From Megalobrama amblycephala (lineage: Eukaryota > Chordata > Actinopteri > Cypriniformes > Xenocyprididae), in assembly GCF_018812025.1 (NCBI RefSeq), contig NC_063061.1, forward strand, positions 5,073,796 to 5,137,795: a DNA stretch of 64,000 nucleotides, read 5' to 3'. A program made the position numbers and the translations under genes. Shown here in pieces: positions 34,801 through 43,890 of the stretch. The notes beneath the pieces are model-generated. The model saw only the letters and a list, made by a program, of their open reading frames with translations, was not told where the DNA came from and did not search any database. Within the stretch, counting starts at the first letter, position 1; every line of letters begins with the position of its first letter.

Positions 34801-37800
34801 ATCATCACCTTGTTCAATAACCACAATAGAATAATCTAGCAGTACATGTGTATGTATAAGCCTTTTCCTGTTATAGTCTGTTCTGCACAATCTTATTGTA
34901 ACAGAGGGGACGGGACAACGGAGTGGGACATTTACGTGCAGGCTTTATTAAAATGAGCGTAGTCGTACAGGCAGAGGTCAAACATCAGCAAACAGATCCA
35001 AGAGGGCAAGGCAATAGAGTAATCCAAAACACAGGCTATGGTCAAGGCCGACAGCAAACGATTATCAAACAAAGAAACAGTCCAGGGTCAAAAACACGGG
35101 CAGGGCAGGGCACAAGGAATACGGAGACAATGGCTGCGTCCGAAAACCTAGGTAGCTGTCTTGCTGCCTCGCTGTCTTATAAGAGAATGACTTGTATGGC
35201 AACGTTTGTGCATGAAGGCACCTCACGAAACTGATTTCGGATAGACTTCTGAGGCAGCGTAACAGTTTAATTATCTACAGCAATATAGCGCGAGCTTTGG
35301 TGAGAACTAAACAAATATTTAATTATTACAGTAGTAATTTCTCGATAGAAATGATATCAAAATTGAAATATGTTGGTCAAAATCGTACATTTATACACAA
35401 ACTGAGCAGCAAACGCAACCTTAGGATGCCATCTTTATTTTTCTAGCTCAACGATCACAGAATGGAAAGCACAGGATTGTGGGATATCAAAGGCAGCTAA
35501 GGATACATCCATGCTTCCTTCAAAAATCGATCAGATGAAGGTATCTCTTGAGACAGGAAGGGAAGCTAACATTGGATTCGGACATGCCTTGATGCCTTCC
35601 TACCTTGAAATGTGTCCTCAGAAGGCAGCATTTTCCAGTTTTCAGACACAGCCAATGAGTGTGTGTGTGAGTGCAGCTTATAAAGGGTCACTGATAGGAA
35701 ACAGGTGTGAGTGCATGATTGGTTCCTAGCTGAGGGATTGTGGGAAATGTAGTCCAGAGTAAAGTGACTGCGTGTATGCACTGAAAAAGTCTTAATGTAG
35801 GAACAGAGACCTCTGGTGGGGAGTGGAAGGAGACAGCAGTGGGCGGACATGTGACACTAATACCTTCAGATTATAATTATGGTAGTAATAATGCAGCTAA
35901 AATGGCAACCCAAAAAACATCAAACAATAAAGTACCACACTATCAGCTAATGATGGAGATAATGACTGGTGCCTAAAAGACCATTAATTAATCATCTTTT
36001 TAAAAAATCACAAAGAGTTATTCAAAACAATGACTTGTTGGTTTATAGACACAACAACACTGATGCTAATTCTGTTTATTTATTTATTTATTTTTATTAT
36101 AGTATCAAGATAATAACTTCATCGCCTTCACAGTCACTCAAACTCACCTCTCAGTGCCAAGAGCCAATCAACACTGAGTGGGCCAAACTTACTCAGATAA
36201 TTCACCAAGAAGATCCTGATGCATTAATGTCAGTTCTCTGTTCTTTCTCTGAACTGAAAAAGATGGAAATTAAACTACACTGTCTAAGTAAGATGTGGTC
36301 TCACTGGATCCTCCAAATCATCCAGAACTGCTCCAGTCTAACAGAACTCGAGTAAGAAAAACATGTGAAATCATCTTCTGTCTTGTTCCTATATGAATGT
36401 GTTAGGAACTGTGTAGCACATATTTAAACTCATAGTCCATCCAAAAATGAGAAATCTGTAATTTATTTTACTCACCCTCATGTTATGACTTACTTTCTTC
36501 TGAGGAACACAAAATAACTATTGATGTCCCAAACAGTTTTGGAAAATACAATGGAATTCAATGAGAATGAAACTGTTTTCTTACCAACCTTATTAGGGGT
36601 TCAAACGTGAAGCACTGAAACACTATTGTAATTGTTACATTTTCTAAGGATCATCATTCTCCCCTAAACATAATTGGGCTGGTAGTGCTCACACTGTCTA
36701 CAATGTCACCAAGGCTCGTCTGATCCACCTGACTTCAAAAATACGAAATGGCTCATAACTCCTGAACCGTTAGGCCTAGGCTCAAAGTGTCTCATATCGT
36801 TGGCAATTTTCAGGTATTTGGACATTGACGTATCTCAAAAAACATGGCCGACATTGGCCACTGAATTTTGAGCAGCTATTATTATTTTTAGATTATTTTT
36901 AAAAAATAAATTTTGTGAACTAGTCCAAGGTTTTTGGCTCAACCTGTGACTGCGGCACATTTCTCGTGACTCTCTAGGTCAATAGTATCAAAAAATGTTG
37001 AACTTTGGCCTTTAGCAGGGTCATTTGAGAAACAGGCATGGCCAAGTCTACCCAAAAGCCGTCGTTCCTTAACGAAAACTGAGAACTTCTCTTTATTGTG
37101 TGAGCACATGAGGCACATGATTCTAAAGAAGAGTAAATACTTTTAGGGAGATCGGTTCATAGGTGAGGCTATAATTGTTAAAAAAAGCGGTAAAATTTAT
37201 GTATTTCTATGGCAAACCCCATGAAATGGCTGAAAGTGGCCCTCTTTCATTTAAATGGTTTCATGCTTGCTAAATAAAACATAATATCTTTTTGTACAAG
37301 TGCTTAAAGGCCTTAAAACGCTTGAACCCTGATAATATACTGTATATTAAATGATCTTTGTTTTCTGCAGAAGAAAGTCACTCATACAGGTTTGGAATAA
37401 CTTGAGGGTGAACTGTCCCTTTAAATCAATATAGAATTGTTCAAATGAATGTGTGAAAAACAAAGTATAAAGTATAGAATTATCAGTCCCTAAAATCTAA
37501 ATAATTTTATCTGTATAATGTGTATCCATGTCTAGGGTAGATGCTTGGTTTTTACTGGAGGAAGGAATCCAGATCTTGCAGAGGTCACGCACAAGACCAG
37601 GATGTAGTGTGACATTTGAGGGGTTTGTATTGGTTCTTCATACATTTTGCATCAGTAAATGTCTTATCAATGCAATTTCAAGCTTTAAAAAGGACACAAA
37701 AACACCATAAAAGTATGACTTGTGCAGCATATTCCATGTCTTCTGAAGTCTCATAATACCTTTCTGTGAGGAACAAACCAAAGGTTTGAGAATTGTCTTT

Positions 37801-38058
37801 CATAAATGTATTTTTCTTTATATCCTCCCTAGATCTCATAGTTCATTAGCAGTCAATAACTTAAATTTTGATCGGTTTCTCACACAAATCATTGTTATAA
37901 GACTCTGTAGTGATGCTCTGCTTTGTGCTTTCTGATGAAGGCTCATATGCAATAATCAGTCTCGAAAATGCACACGCTGTGAGGACTATGTTCTTAGCTG
38001 CAACCAGATGGTGAAGATTCATCTGAGTTCCTCTGGCTTTTCTATGGAGACTTTGTGA
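22680..38058 (+). CDS. NLR copy 1: FISNA-NACHT-LRR receptor gene
   Basis: A fish-expanded NLR innate-immune receptor, by family knowledge a cytosolic ATP-binding sensor. Eight exons fit in phase: 22680-22823 (22690 is an alternative start), 32290-32334, 32488-34201, 34422-34505, 34629-34700, 36103-36351, 37536-37622, 37941-38058. Together they give about 837 residues plus an unseen N-terminus. Domain order: low-complexity linker ([18 protein letters not shown]), FISNA, NACHT with Walker A and B, winged-helix region, short leucine-rich repeats, and a C-terminal tail ending GFSMETL. All visible exons are open. No N-terminal PYD/CARD or B30.2 exon was found. The 9.5-kb second intron holds nested transposons, and a later intron carries an LTR-like insertion. 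Expression is unproven. Confidence 0.8.
22824..23541. other. Intron sequence, no element recognised
   Basis: AT-rich intron between the linker exon and the Tc1 insertion. Copy 2 is collinear to about 23361, then deleted. Confidence 0.5.
24151..26509. mobile_element. Non-autonomous element with GGGKCTCATTTATAAA ends
   Basis: The left end GGGTCTCATTTATAAAGC mirrors the right end TTTATAAATGAGGCCCC. Subterminal blocks with GCGTACGCA-like words occur at both ends. Inserted within the Tc1 transposase between the sequences for its catalytic and N-terminal parts. No transposase inside. A younger hAT-like element (25178-26253) is inserted into it. Copy 2 keeps only the right part, to 55851. Confidence 0.7.
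25178..26253. mobile_element. hAT-like element, private to copy 1
   Basis: The perfect 8-bp target duplication CGTGGATG (25170-25177 and 26254-26261) flanks the ends CATGGGCGTCGGAA and TTCCGACGCCCATG. Copy 2 has the uninterrupted site (near 55600). The 1,076-bp interior carries a GATA repeat (about 25262-25287), a T-run and GTGGGTGGG-type subterminal repeats. No transposase recognised. The 8-bp duplication supports an hAT-type mobiliser. Confidence 0.85.
27225..28091 (+). CDS. LINE ORF1: zinc-finger, coiled coil, SGNH-type esterase
   Basis: Open for 288 codons. N-terminal cysteine pairs (CSVC, then CHKC) resemble a small zinc finger. They are followed by a coiled-coil-like stretch ([19 protein letters not shown]) and a C-terminal SGNH/GDSL-like esterase: [10 protein letters not shown] (nucleophile Ser), [10 protein letters not shown], and DGIHPS with the likely catalytic His. 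Such an esterase in ORF1 is known for CR1 and zebrafish L2-type LINEs. Copy 2 has Asn for Asp in the GDS motif (IGNSI), whereas copy 1 has Lys where copy 2 keeps the usual GTND. The protein would bind the LINE RNA; the esterase substrate is unknown. Confidence 0.85.
   Translation: MSSSPSVILCSVCHMFSIALSVSDEGFTCHKCREIVRLTERISELETRIQTLIEDSKNAGASDTVLDATSLVNSVHCSVPAVEPAQQGNWVTVRRPSHGKHHSSVPVRTSNRFSPLSDAPTENPVETALVIGDSITQNVKMETPATIVTCLLGARAPDIKANLKVLANANRKYSKIIIHVGTKDVRLRQSESTKINIKEVCELASTMSGEVICSGPLPVRRSDEIVSRLSSLNGWLSKWCPQNNIGFIDNWKKFWGRPDLLKRDGIHPSRDGAALLSSNMAHSLRAET
28224..31124 (+). pseudogene. LINE ORF2: endonuclease and reverse transcriptase, broken
   Basis: The endonuclease part is open at 28224-29480 with LNIRSL, LTETWL, GDFNIH and SDHYLVS motifs of the APE fold. 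Beyond 29477 the frame shifts repeatedly. RT motifs are still readable: [20 protein letters not shown] (motif A), [10 protein letters not shown] and CYADD. A 2-bp loss just after YADD breaks the frame relative to copy 2. The 3' part (30516-30857 onward) reads [18 protein letters not shown]. Not functional as it stands. Confidence 0.85.
32290..32334 (+). CDS. NLR copy 1 45-nt exon
   Basis: Between TTTCTGCAG and GTAAGA. With the phase-1 base from the previous exon it encodes [15 protein letters not shown]. It is in phase with the linker exon and the NACHT exon. Copy 2 (61307-61351) reads [15 protein letters not shown], so a cluster of changes lies in the middle of this tiny exon. Confidence 0.7.
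32488..34201 (+). CDS. NLR copy 1 FISNA-NACHT exon
   Basis: A single 1,714-nt exon between GTGTGCAG and GTAAGTGC, open throughout. FISNA region: [19 protein letters not shown] to the LNSLF segment. NACHT: Walker A GNSGNGKS at 32778-32801, Walker [11 protein letters not shown] starting at 33000, a SRSTATDTL sensor-like segment. The winged-helix part has [15 protein letters not shown] near 33672. By family knowledge it binds ATP and drives oligomerisation. Walker A uses GKS rather than the commoner GKT. The ATG at 32478 lies in intron sequence and is not the real start. About 23 residues differ from copy 2, spread over the exon. Confidence 0.9.
34422..34505 (+). CDS. NLR copy 1 84-nt LRR exon
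   Basis: An 84-nt exon equals 28 codons, one leucine-rich repeat unit. It follows TTTTACAG and ends before GTAATG. It encodes [20 protein letters not shown] and a short tail. In phase 2 with its neighbours. Copy 2 keeps it, but with an altered acceptor (TTTAAAG). Confidence 0.75.
34629..34700 (+). CDS. NLR copy 1 72-nt LRR-like exon
   Basis: Between GATTTGCAG and GTGAAG. It encodes [20 protein letters not shown], an LRR-like strand followed by EEI. Phase-compatible with the exons on either side. The copy 2 version (63642-63710) is 3 nt shorter. Confidence 0.65.
34897..35856 (-). mobile_element. Solo-LTR-like insertion, private to copy 1
   Basis: 960 bp from TGTAACAGAGG to ATGTGACA, flanked by CTTAT and CTAAT (a 5-bp duplication with one mismatch). 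Copy 2 has one uninterrupted CTAAT near 63910. Read on the minus strand it begins TGTCACATGTCC, has a TATA-like CTTTATAAGC near 35680 and ends CTCTGTTACA, the TG...CA form of an LTR. No coding. A MITE (35132-35653) is nested in it. Confidence 0.6.
35132..35653. mobile_element. MITE nested in the solo-LTR-like insert
   Basis: The left end GGCTGCGTCCGAAAACC mirrors the right end TTTTCAGACACAGCC, and AAT is repeated on both sides. Inside, GCAGC-type and AAGGCA words recur in opposite orientations. About 522 bp and non-coding. Confidence 0.65.
35857..36102. other. Intron sequence
   Basis: Collinear with the last bases of copy 2. A TTTATTTATTTA tract precedes the acceptor at 36102. Confidence 0.5.
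36103..36351 (+). CDS. NLR copy 1 249-nt LRR-region exon
   Basis: Between TTTTATTATAG and GTAAGA, phase 2 at both ends. It encodes [20 protein letters not shown], then a leucine-rich segment with [18 protein letters not shown] and NCSSLTELE. This resembles the last LRR part of fish NLRs. Its copy 2 counterpart lies beyond the window. Confidence 0.7.
36424..37424. mobile_element. TTAA-type element with nested insertion (copy 1)
   Basis: TTAA at 36424-36427 and 37421-37424. The left half reads ATAGTCCATCCAAAAATGAG, the right half AACTGTCCC, a degenerate form of the common cyprinid TAGTTCACCCAAAAATGA family. An element of about 740 bp (36594-37332) with TAGGGGTTCAAACG and CGCTTGAACCCTGA ends is inserted in the middle. 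Copy 0 keeps only the right half (4446-4522), next to its Tc1 fragment. Confidence 0.6.
37536..38058 (+). CDS. NLR copy 1 last two coding exons
   Basis: Exon 37536-37622 (after TCTAG, before GTTTGT) encodes [20 protein letters not shown] and ends VTFEG. Exon 37941-38058 (after TCTGATGAAG) encodes [20 protein letters not shown] followed by [17 protein letters not shown] and TGA. An alternative acceptor at 37832 would give a 34-codon tail, but that reading has no family resemblance. The cysteine-rich tail is typical of the C-terminus of this NLR type as I recall it. Confidence 0.75.
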
Positions 38059-41000
38059 AAGTGAGTTAGAACGAAGATTAACACAAAGAATACACCATTA
38101 ACAGTGTGAACTGTAATATGACACCAACCAGTGATTTTTTTTTATTTATTTATTTTTTTTTTTTTTATGATTTATACAATTCCTCTTGAATATTGTATAT
38201 TAACTGTACAAGCTTTCAGCGTGACAGCATATGATCATGTGCAGATCATGTATGAGTGTGCAGTGTGGATCTAACCTACTGCTCAGCTTTGTGTATTTAT
38301 TTCTACATGTTTTATTGTTTCATCTCTTGTCTTTCTCTGTTTCTAAGGCCCTCGATTTGGAACTAATGGTCCAGCTTGATAACTAGGAGAAAACTGCCAA
38401 AGCAGCATCTTTACCTGGAGCTGAGGATGGGAATAAAGACATCAACCAAGAATATCTAAAATCATTTAGGTGTGTTGTAATAGTAATAATCATGTGTCGA
38501 TTTATTTGTATATTGCGTGTCACAATACATATTGTTTCAGAGCAGCTTTACAGAGTTTTATATTGATGCTTAATTGCATGTATCAGTTTAGATCTGAATG
38601 ATTGTAGTTTATATATGAAGACAATATAACCAATCAAACATTTGAGATTTGCTTTATAGTGTGATCATGTGAGATTATTGTATGTATGCATGCCAAAACA
38701 AATTGTATATAGTATATGAGGTTTTATGTGACGACATGGAGAATTATCAATCTGTAAGGTTTTGTATGATTTATAATAATTTGGTGTACTGACAAGCCTG
38801 TTTACTATTTGATGATGTTTATCACTGCCACAGATAAATGATATGTATTAATAACAGGGTTTAAAATTTTGGTTTTCAAGATTTTGGTCACCCACTCCTA
38901 CTTTAACGAAAGGCATTTTGACAAAATATCTCTAGTCCTCTAGTGTGCAAGCCAAAGGCGACTGTGGGAAGGAATGAAAAAGTCCATTTGTTGTTGGATA
39001 ATGAATAAAAACTTGGAAGAATACAGATTACACCAAGAGACTTCACTGTCGGTGTCTTTTAGAAGAGCCGTATTAGAATCTGCAATTCATGTGTTTTGAA
39101 TTCACAGTATATTGAGACTAAAATACAAACTAGGAGAAGGTGGGGTATCACTTCCAGGAACAGTACACAATGCTTTCGGGAAACACACCCCTGACTGAAG
39201 AATAAGTTTTTCCCACTATAGTTACTGCGTCATCATCTTTGAGAATTGAGGCAGCAGAATACAGGTTGAATTACAGTTAGCTGACCAGCCTCCTGGCTCA
39301 TTTAAAACGGGTAAATGAATGTTTATTGAAAAATGGCTCGCAAACGATGAGTCCATGCGATCTCATTCCTAAATGACAATGATTCGCCTGTCTTTTAAAC
39401 TTTTGATGAAATCACACCGGAACATTCAAATCTGTGTTTGCGCTGCATTGACCCATGGAGAGCAGTTAGGTATGAAACAACTCCACAAACAGTATTGTCA
39501 ACCACACAGTTGTTATTTCTCTGTTACAAATATTTATATTACCATAGAAGAACAGGGATAAAAGTGTCCAGTTCAGATAAACACTGATGTCTACATTAGC
39601 AATCAAAATAGAGTGAATCACCTTTTGAAAGTAACGATTGTATCAATTACATCATTATGCCACTAGGTGGCGACAAGAAACTGTTTAAAATGTATTTTGC
39701 ATTGAATCTTTCATTCAAGAGATTCCAGTTATGAAACAATGAAGTACTTATAATTAGTTATTCATTCAAAGAATTTTTAAATAATTCATTCAGATTCATT
39801 AAACATTTTAAATAGACGGCAGCAATCAACATTTTGTCAGAGCTCTAGTAAATTACATGTTGTTTTGTTTAGTAGTCTGTTCAGAATTGTGGGAGAATTG
39901 TGATCTCTGAAACCAAAAAATTGTGATTCTTAATTTATCCAAAATCATGCAGGTCTGATATATAGACGTGTATTTCTATTGCAGGTTTGGTCTTAAGTTT
40001 TTAAAATTTAATATGTTTTTATCTGTAGACACTCTGAAAAAGCAACATTTTGAACAAAAAACTGAGAAAATCGCCTATTTGTTCCGAAAGACTACAACGT
40101 GCATAAATTCTTTTTTTGCTTGTTTCTGCTCCTTTTTGCCTGTGTTTTGATCAGGAGATTCAGTACTCTTTCAGAAGATGCATAATAGTGCCCCCTACAG
40201 TATAACAGTGAAAACACAGAAAGGTGGAAAATTCTGTCAATGGAACACACTATTTTGCACAGGCCTGTGTTGGGAATAGAATTAGGGCTGGGGCTATCAA
40301 ACTCCACAGGGAAAAAATATGAAAGTGTTCACATGTTTAGCATTATTTATGGGGCTGGGACAATAAATTGATTCACCTCGATTCGTGGATCGATTCTGAG
40401 CTTAGTTTTTAACAGCAGATGGCGCTCTAGGCTAGTTTTTAACTGTACGCTTAAATGCTGACAATGGCAGTGATGTCTAGCGCTTATACTTCAATGAGTG
40501 CGAGACATCACTTTCGTTGTCAGATTTAACAGTTCTTCCAGCTGTTCCATGTGAATCTCACAGTCAACTGGAGCATGCAGATAGTTTTTACATCCATCTG
40601 ATGGAGGTCAAGATCATATTGTGCCGTAGCAGCATAGTTAGGGTAAATATGTAATTTTTCTTAAACCATTAGTTCACTTTCAAATGAAAATTAGTCCAAG
40701 CTTTATTCACCCTCAAGCCATCCTAGGTGTATATGAATTTCTTCTTTCTGATTAACATAATCTGAGAAATATTAATAAATATCCTGACTCATCCAAGCTT
40801 TATAATGGGAGTGAGTGTAATGAAGAAAGCCGTGCTGAAGAAAGTGCATCCATCCACATCCATCCATCATAAACGTACTCCACACGGCTCCAGAATGTTA
40901 ATAAAGGCCTTCCGAAGAGAAGCGATGCGTTTGTGTAAAAAAAAATCCATATTTATGAAGTAAAATATCGAGCTTTCGCCAGACCGCCTTCTGTATTCAA

Positions 41001-41418
41001 CTTACGAAGAAAGTGTAAAACTCTAGCAGTTCAAAAAGCCTACACTACGTTCTACTGATCTGTATACCACAAACACAACATTTATTCATTATTTTTATTT
41101 CAAATGCAAAAGTTGTACTGAAAAGTATTTTGTCAGCATTGCATTTCTCTTTGTACAAAGTACAATTATACAATCCTTTATAGACATATTCTACACATTT
41201 AAACACTAAATTTAATCAACGTAGCTATTATTCAATAATTCTATATAGATTTATATATTAAGTTGCTCAAGCAAGTGGCAAAACATGTACTTATGTTAAA
41301 ATCACAAACATTTTAAATTAAAAATTACAATTGGCAAAAACAGCCGACTCTCAAGCCTTTACTTTTGCATTTAAATCTTTATTCAAGAAACCCTGAAGGT
41401 CATAAAGAACTTGTTTTT
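38059..41418 (+). other. 3' flank of NLR copy 1
   Basis: Conserved with copy 0 at 38059-38530, about 40050-40237 and 41297-41418. A UTR-exon-like stretch (38348-38470) starts GCCCTCGATTTGGAAC. The two blocks absent from copy 0 hold no gene. The second includes common repeat words (GGGACAATAAATTGATTCAC near 40355) and a short palindromic centre near 40475-40520 resembling that of the element at 49769-50549. Confidence 0.5.
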
Positions 41419-41704
41419 CCACCTCTGTGAAGAGACAAGTGTCATCCATTGTTGAAGTAAGGTGTAGTTTTCCTTGCGTTACCCTGGGCAAAATGGCATT
41501 TGTTGACTGTGAAACTGTAGAGTTTAATTAAATACATTTATGGTTAAATTACATTTTCATGTCAATCCATGTTTATTTTTATTTGAACAATGCGCAGTCA
41601 CTTTAATTCAGCATGTTCAACCACATCCGTGTGCAGTGTGGACACACATGGAAGAAAATACACGCCGCATTCGCACTGCAAACAGAGTATGTATGAGCAT
41701 GGAG
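41419..41704. other. Spacer sequence, unassigned
   Basis: Lies between the end of copy 1 and the next TTAA element. No coding or repeat signature recognised. Confidence 0.4.
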
Positions 41705-42293
41705 TTAAATGGTTAGTTCACCCTAAAATGAAAATTCTGTCATTAATTACTCGCCCTCATGTCATTCCACACCTATAAGAACTTTGTTCATCATCAGAAC
41801 ACAAATTAAGATATTTTTGATCAAATCTGATGGCTCAGTGAGGCCTCCATTGACAGCAATATAATATGGAACAAACGCAGCGTCAGTTCCATTTTTTCCG
41901 TAAGTAGAATAGGGAAGGCGTAGGACATACAGCGTAAGCTTTTTGAAGAATACGAAAGTGCGGTTTTGGCGGAACTACTTGGAAGGTGATCATTTGTTTA
42001 TATAAAGCATATACATTTACATTTTTTTCTAAAATGACCGATCGTATCGCTAGATAAGACCCTCATTCCTCGTCTGCTATCGTTTAAAGCCCTTTGAAGC
42101 TGCACTGAAACCTTTGACCTTCAACCGTCTGGAGGCCATTGAAGTCCACTATAAGGAGAATAATCCTGGAATGTTTTCATCAAAAATCTTCATTTCTTTT
42201 CGATCGAAGAAAGAAGGACATGGACATCTTGGATGACATGGGGGTGAGTAAATCATCAGGAAAATTTAATTTGAAAGTGAACTAATCCTTTAA
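41705..42293. mobile_element. TTAA-type element in the spacer
   Basis: TTAA on both sides. The left end ATGGTTAGTTCACCCTAAAA and the right end TTTGAAAGTGAACTAATCCT have the inverted form of the TTAA family. The right part matches that of the composite at 17544-19495 (GACATGGACATCTTGGATGA). No coding. Confidence 0.65.
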
Positions 42294-42684
42294 GTGACCG
42301 AGCAGGGATAGGAGCTCGCGTTTGGAACAATTTGAGTTGTTTAAGAGGGTAGATGATACAAGGATTATCCTGTCGATTTTTTTCCTTGGGCAGGGAAGCC
42401 TGGCATTTCACTGAATCTAAATTAATACAGAGGAACTCAATGGATGTGGCGGGACCCATGTTTTTTTCCTGGGCGATGGGGATTCCGAGCTCGGTGAAAA
42501 CTGTTTGGACTATGAGGATATTCGCAGCTGGTGTGACGCCAAGCAGCGATATGATTAGAAAATCATCCAGCAGGTGAATGAGATGAGGAATGGCGTAGTT
42601 GTTTGACAAAATCCAACAAATGGCTTCTGATAACATGTCACAAATCTTTGGGCTGCTTTTGTTTTTGATAGTTTTTAACAACAT
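42294..42684 (-). pseudogene. Ngaro/DIRS-like reverse transcriptase fragment
   Basis: On the minus strand I read AICWILSNNYAIPHLIHLLD followed by DFLII, and then GIPIAQEKNMGPATSIEFLC. LLDDFL corresponds to the RT catalytic YxDD-type box in the tyrosine-recombinase retrotransposons as I know them, and the following segment to the RT thumb/RNase H approach. Truncated on both sides and divergent. Not the same family copy as the DIRS at 5839. Confidence 0.65.
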
Positions 42685-43049
42685 CTTTATGATCAGATAT
42701 TTGTATTTTTAAATTTAACATTGAATTATTGAACAGTTACAATTACATTTGATGGATTTTCTTATTTTCTAACTAGTAAAACTATTTTCTAACTAGTAAA
42801 AGCGATTTTGAGCAATTATAGTTTTAAGCAGTGTATTTGTTAGTCGTGTGTTACACTCTAAGAAAATTCCATAAAAATAGGGCACAATATGAAGGAATTA
42901 TCCATGTTAATTTTTCACAGGTGTTTTACCTGTGTTTTAAATTAAGCATTGCATTTTGTGTTTTAGGGTTAAATTTAACAGGTAATGTCTTGGCAGAAAA
43001 TTACCAGTACCTTTTCTGTTTTTCTAAAATAAATAAATAATAAAATGTC
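42685..43049. other. Spacer sequence, unassigned
   Basis: AT-rich. A direct repeat TTTTCTAACTAGTAAAA occurs twice near 42764-42800. No gene. Confidence 0.4.
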
Positions 43050-43052
43050 TTA

Positions 43053-43794
43053 TGCTGCGTTCACACCGAACGCGTCTGGGGCGTCTGAGGCGTCTGATTT
43101 ACATGTTAAGTCAATGTAAACGCGCGTCTAGGTGTCCTGCGGCGCGAATCAAGCGTCTAGCGCGGCGCGAATCGGCCGTTGACGCGCGAATGGCGCGGCG
43201 CGAATTGAGCGTTCACGCGGCTGACGCGCGAATTGAGCGTCTGACGCCCAAACGCCCGAGTTGAAAAATCTGAACTTTGGCGTAAATTCGCGGCGCGTTA
43301 ACCAATCAGGGACTCTGCTTTGGTAGTAACGTGTTTATGATGTGATCAGCGGTGGAGACCAGAACAAAGATGTCGCTGCCACCCTGAGCTCTATGATGTG
43401 TCATTATATTTTTATCGAGACAGGAATAAAAAGGACCTTGCCTGGAAAAGAATAAGCGAAGAAATCGGACAATCTGGTTAGTTGTAAAACTTTTTGCATG
43501 ATTTTAGCCGTTGATACTAGCCCACCTTCAAAATCCGGCCGGCATAACCGAGTTAAATTGCCGCTACAGGTTTCCATCTGACGAGATTATGTGTTTATTC
43601 AGAGGATCTGTGCAGAAAGAGATGAAAGCCCCTCCCATGACGCGAATTCGCGTCTGAACACACTTTGTTTAGACGCGCGAATTGAGCGAATTTTACGCGC
43701 GTCCGAAGCGTCTGACTTCAAAATGTTCAAGCGTCCAACTAGACGCGTCTGGCGCGAATTTGACGCCCCAGACGCGTTCGGTGTGAACGCAGCA
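43053..43794. mobile_element. PIF/Harbinger-type element with MADF-like exon
   Basis: The TTA target duplication (43050-43052 and 43795-43797) flanks the ends TGCTGCGTTCACACCGAACG and CGTTCGGTGTGAACGCAGCA, perfect mirrors. A 3-bp TTA duplication is typical of PIF/Harbinger. Both subterminal regions are strongly CG-rich, with repeated GCGCGAATTGAGCG-like words. The middle holds a coding remnant on the plus strand (43380-43476). No transposase is present. Confidence 0.85.
43380..43476 (+). pseudogene. MADF/Myb-like exon remnant in the Harbinger element
   Basis: The plus-strand frame reads HPELYDVSLYFYRDRNKKDL followed by AWKRISEEIGQS, then a GTTAGT donor-like sequence. This matches the MADF/Myb-like DNA-binding protein that Harbinger elements encode beside the transposase. 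There is no obvious start codon, so it is an internal exon fragment, probably non-coding now. Confidence 0.65.
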
Positions 43795-43890
43795 TTACAG
43801 TGTATCTAACTGAACAACAATTATAGATATAAGATAACATGCTCCAAATAACCAGTGCTCCACTGAAACCATCATAATTACAATTCAAGG

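Larger units (their letters stand above)
13846..41418. repeat. Segmental duplication copy 1
   Basis: Collinear with 43891-64000. Both begin TTTCTTGTCATTTCCACAAA and share, in the same order, a small exon, an I-LINE with its target duplication, a palindromic MITE, a TTAA composite, a Tc1 with the same internal deletion, the NLR exons and an L2-type LINE inside a Tc1. Its 3' part (37340-41418) is also homologous to copy 0 (4446-5838). Offset between copies is 30.04 kb at the left edge and 29.02 kb at the NACHT exon, because of private insertions. Confidence 0.9.

Noticed and set aside
37833..37935. Alternative NLR terminal exon after CCCTAG giving a 34-codon tail
   Set aside because: Frame is open in copies 0 and 1, but the reading has no family resemblance. 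The acceptor at 37940 gives a cysteine-rich tail ending SGFSMETL in correct phase.
43052..43264. Arginine-rich open frame
   Set aside because: Produced by GCGCGAATTGAGCG-like terminal repeats of the Harbinger element.
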